NCBI GenBank assembly: GCA_043780595.1
Contig: JAYWCL010000123.1
Span: 1-7,911, forward strand
Length of the DNA: 7,911 bases
DNA from: Limnoglobus sp043780595
GTDB lineage: Bacteria > Planctomycetota > Planctomycetia > Gemmatales > Gemmataceae
Direction of reading: 5' to 3'
Program-made: the position numbers and the translations under genes
Notes under the pieces: model-generated
The model's database searches: none
What the model was told of the DNA's origin: nothing
What the model saw: only the letters and a program-made list of their open reading frames with translations
Shown: positions 6,785 to 7,911 of the stretch, piece by piece
How positions within the stretch are numbered: the first letter of the stretch is position 1
Layout of the letters: each line of letters starts with the position of its first letter

Positions 6785-7375
6785 ATGCCTGAAGCAACTA
6801 TCGCACTCATCGGTTGGGAAAGGGCACTCATGGCCGCGGAAATGGTCAAGGAACGGATGCGCCGGGCAACGCGCGCACTCGATGCCGCAGGCGTTCGCTA
6901 TGCCGTCGTTGGAGGCAATGCGGTGGCCGAGTGGGTGGCACGGGTCGATGAAGGGGCCGTCCGCAACACCCGCGACGTCGATATCCTGATCCAGCGTGCG
7001 GACTTCGATGCGTTGCGAGAAACGCTCGAAACTGTTGGCTTTTACCACTATTTTGGTTCCGGCATCGACACCTTTATCGATGGGCCGGATGGTATGCCGA
7101 GCTCTGGGATTCACTTGCTGTATGCGGGCGAGAAAGTGCTACCCAACGACCTTCACACATTGCCAGGAATCGACGAGTCCGAACGCGCCGTCGAGTTTCA
7201 GGTGATCAGCCTGCCTGCATTGTTGAAGATGAAACTGATCGCCTGGCGACTCAAGGATCGCGTTCATTTGCTCGACATGATCGGCGTCGGTCTGATCGAT
7301 GCCACCTGGCCTGCTCGCTTCCCGACTCCACTCGGCGAGCGATTGCAACAGCTACTCGACGACCCAAACGGATGA
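6785..7375 (+). CDS. nucleotidyltransferase-fold protein (AbiEii/MNT-like)
   Basis: A 196 aa protein of the polymerase-beta-type nucleotidyltransferase superfamily. A helix at 20-35 precedes VRYAVVGGNAVAEW (37-50), which carries the GG motif. TRDVDILI (62-69) supplies the two metal-binding Asp residues, Asp64 and Asp66. The C-terminal block ISLPALLKMKLIAWRLKDRVHLLDMI (starting at 141) resembles the L..MKL.A.R.KD..D segment of AbiEii/DUF6036-like nucleotidyltransferases. A third catalytic carboxylate is not obvious. The family includes AbiE-type toxins that modify tRNA, MNT antitoxins of HEPN/MNT pairs and antibiotic-modifying enzymes, so the substrate is open. The ATG at 6785 has a weak purine-rich site (GAGAG, 6776-6780). 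It is divergent from the DUF104-like gene. No HEPN or AbiEi gene follows before the window ends. Confidence 0.78.
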   Translation: MPEATIALIGWERALMAAEMVKERMRRATRALDAAGVRYAVVGGNAVAEWVARVDEGAVRNTRDVDILIQRADFDALRETLETVGFYHYFGSGIDTFIDGPDGMPSSGIHLLYAGEKVLPNDLHTLPGIDESERAVEFQVISLPALLKMKLIAWRLKDRVHLLDMIGVGLIDATWPARFPTPLGERLQQLLDDPNG

Positions 7376-7568
7376 CGCGGTAAATTTCTCCAGCGACGCA
7401 CTCCGATCGATTCTTTCGAACAGTTGATCTCGTTCGCATCGATACTCAATCCCGTCGGACTTCGGCAACTTTCCGTTGCAATCCAACGGTTATCCACAAG
7501 GAAATGTCAGGCTGAATTCCATTTGGATGAAATCACATTTAGAGCTGTATTTGATGCACCAAAACAAC
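7376..7568. other. intergenic stretch without a convincing gene
   Basis: I see no supported gene here. Two small signals stand out: a hairpin CCGTTG-CAATC-CAACGG (7473-7489), about 100 nt after the nucleotidyltransferase stop and lacking a T-run, and immediately after it a perfect DnaA-box match, TTATCCACA (7490-7498). A single box is not evidence of an origin. Confidence 0.5.
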
Positions 7569-7697
7569 GGCATGGCTCGAAGCGAGTTCGCAGTTTGCCG
7601 TAAAGTACCACCGAAACTTTGGTTCCGGCGTGGATCGAAGTCGTCGAAATCGGACGTAAGTCGTTGGTGGGTTAGGTTGATTCCGAAATTAGGGATG
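7569..7697 (+). repeat. interspersed repeat unit, copy A
   Basis: The first of two diverged direct copies. Similarity to copy B (7780-7911) begins at GGCATGG, continues through TCGCAGTTT.GCC, TGGTTYCGGCGTG and a 23 bp identical core at 7647-7669 (including CGGACGTAAGTCGTTGGTG), then GTTAG and ATTCCG.AATT.GGGA. An imperfect hairpin spans 7611-7628. The frame 7596-7697 translates to a segment sharing WFRRxS, KSDVSRW and IPxxG with copy B, but the two copies are offset by 212 nt and lie in different frames. Outer boundaries are approximate. Confidence 0.7.
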
Positions 7698-7735
7698 ATT
7701 CCACGGAAGGGTGGGTGGGTCAGTGGTGGAATCAT
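7695..7735. repeat. inverted repeat at the end of repeat copy A
   Basis: ATGATTCCAC (7695-7704) and GTGGAATCAT (7726-7735) are perfect 10 bp complements around a 21 nt G-rich spacer that contains GGGTGGGTGGG (7709-7719). It may be a stem-loop or an element end. Function unknown. Confidence 0.5.
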
Positions 7736-7771
7736 TCACTGCCACCCAAAACGCCGAGATTGGGACCAGGC

Positions 7772-7819
7772 CCTTTTTTGGCATGGTTCATATCCAGGTC
7801 GCAGTTTTGCCAAAAAAGG
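7772..7819. repeat. inverted repeat overlapping repeat copy B
   Basis: CCTTTTTTGGCA (7772-7783) and TGCCAAAAAAGG (7808-7819) are perfect 12 bp complements with a 24 nt spacer. The arms overlap the start of repeat copy B, and copy A has no such complementary arms, so this is specific to copy B. It may be a stem-loop or an element terminus. Confidence 0.5.
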
Positions 7820-7911
7820 AACGCCGAAAAGTGGTTTCGGCGTGAGTCCATTCGGCCAAAATCGGACGTAAGTCGTTGGTGTGTTAGCTACATTCCGCAA
7901 TTCGGGAGTGA
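7780..7911 (+). repeat. interspersed repeat unit, copy B
   Basis: The second direct copy, reaching the window edge. It holds a perfect 8 bp hairpin CGCCGAAA-AGTGG-TTTCGGCG (7822-7842) and the 23 bp core at 7859-7881 that is identical to copy A. The frame open from 7676 to the window end reads WFRRES...KSDVSRWCVSYIPQFG, aligning without gaps to the copy A translation. The unit may continue beyond the window. Confidence 0.65.

Noticed and set aside
7490..7498. Replication origin
   Set aside because: There is one DnaA box, with no cluster, no AT-rich unwinding region and no origin-linked gene.
7709..7719. Possible G-quadruplex GGGTGGGTGGG
   Set aside because: Only three G-triplets are present; the following GTGGTGG offers only pairs, so a stable four-tract quadruplex is not supported.
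7476..7871. 131-codon plus-strand open frame in the right-hand repeat region
   Set aside because: It starts inside a small hairpin at a TTG, has no ribosome site and no known domain, and spans both repeat copies in different frames. Kept as a repeat, with the shared peptide motif noted as a finding.
7569..7911. CRISPR array
   Set aside because: There are only two copies, diverged and about 130 bp long, with one unequal gap; this does not fit short identical repeats with regular spacers.

Overview
The window looks like chromosomal DNA of a GC-rich planctomycete, most likely a Gemmataceae-type organism. This rests on two exported DUF1080 (3-keto-disaccharide hydrolase type) proteins, an exported YbhE-type lactonase, a plant/cyanobacteria-like ADP-glucose pyrophosphorylase and spacious intergenic regions carrying repeats. 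The taxonomic call is inference from gene families, not from a marker gene.

Layout. (1) 1-594, plus strand: an unrecognised helical protein whose 5' end is unclear. (2) 610-635: a perfect hairpin between two convergent gene ends. (3) 628-1380, minus: first DUF1080 protein with signal peptide. (4) 1494-2648, plus: exported beta-propeller lactonase, divergent from (3) over a 113 bp intergenic region. (5) 2651-2741: a REP/BIME-like double palindrome between convergent ends. (6) 2750-3478, minus: second exported DUF1080 protein. (7) 3546-4868, minus: glgC. (8) 4945-6336, minus: FAD-dependent protoporphyrinogen/coproporphyrinogen oxidase (hemG/hemY family). (9) 6412-6729, minus: AF2212-like (DUF104) antitoxin-family protein. 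(10) 6785-7375, plus: a nucleotidyltransferase-fold protein, divergent from (9) over 55 bp. (11) 7376-7911: no convincing gene. The second part holds two diverged direct copies of a roughly 130 bp repeat plus inverted repeats.

How they may work together. The two DUF1080 proteins and the lactonase are all predicted to be exported and could act on oxidised sugars outside the cytoplasm. glgC makes ADP-glucose for glycogen inside the cell. hemG is a haem-pathway gene with no obvious link to its neighbours. The four minus-strand genes from 6729 down to 2750 are separated by 67-76 nt, so co-transcription is possible but not shown. The antitoxin-like/nucleotidyltransferase divergent pair resembles accessory (toxin-antitoxin or defence) cargo. 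The repeat-rich right end is the least explained part of the window.
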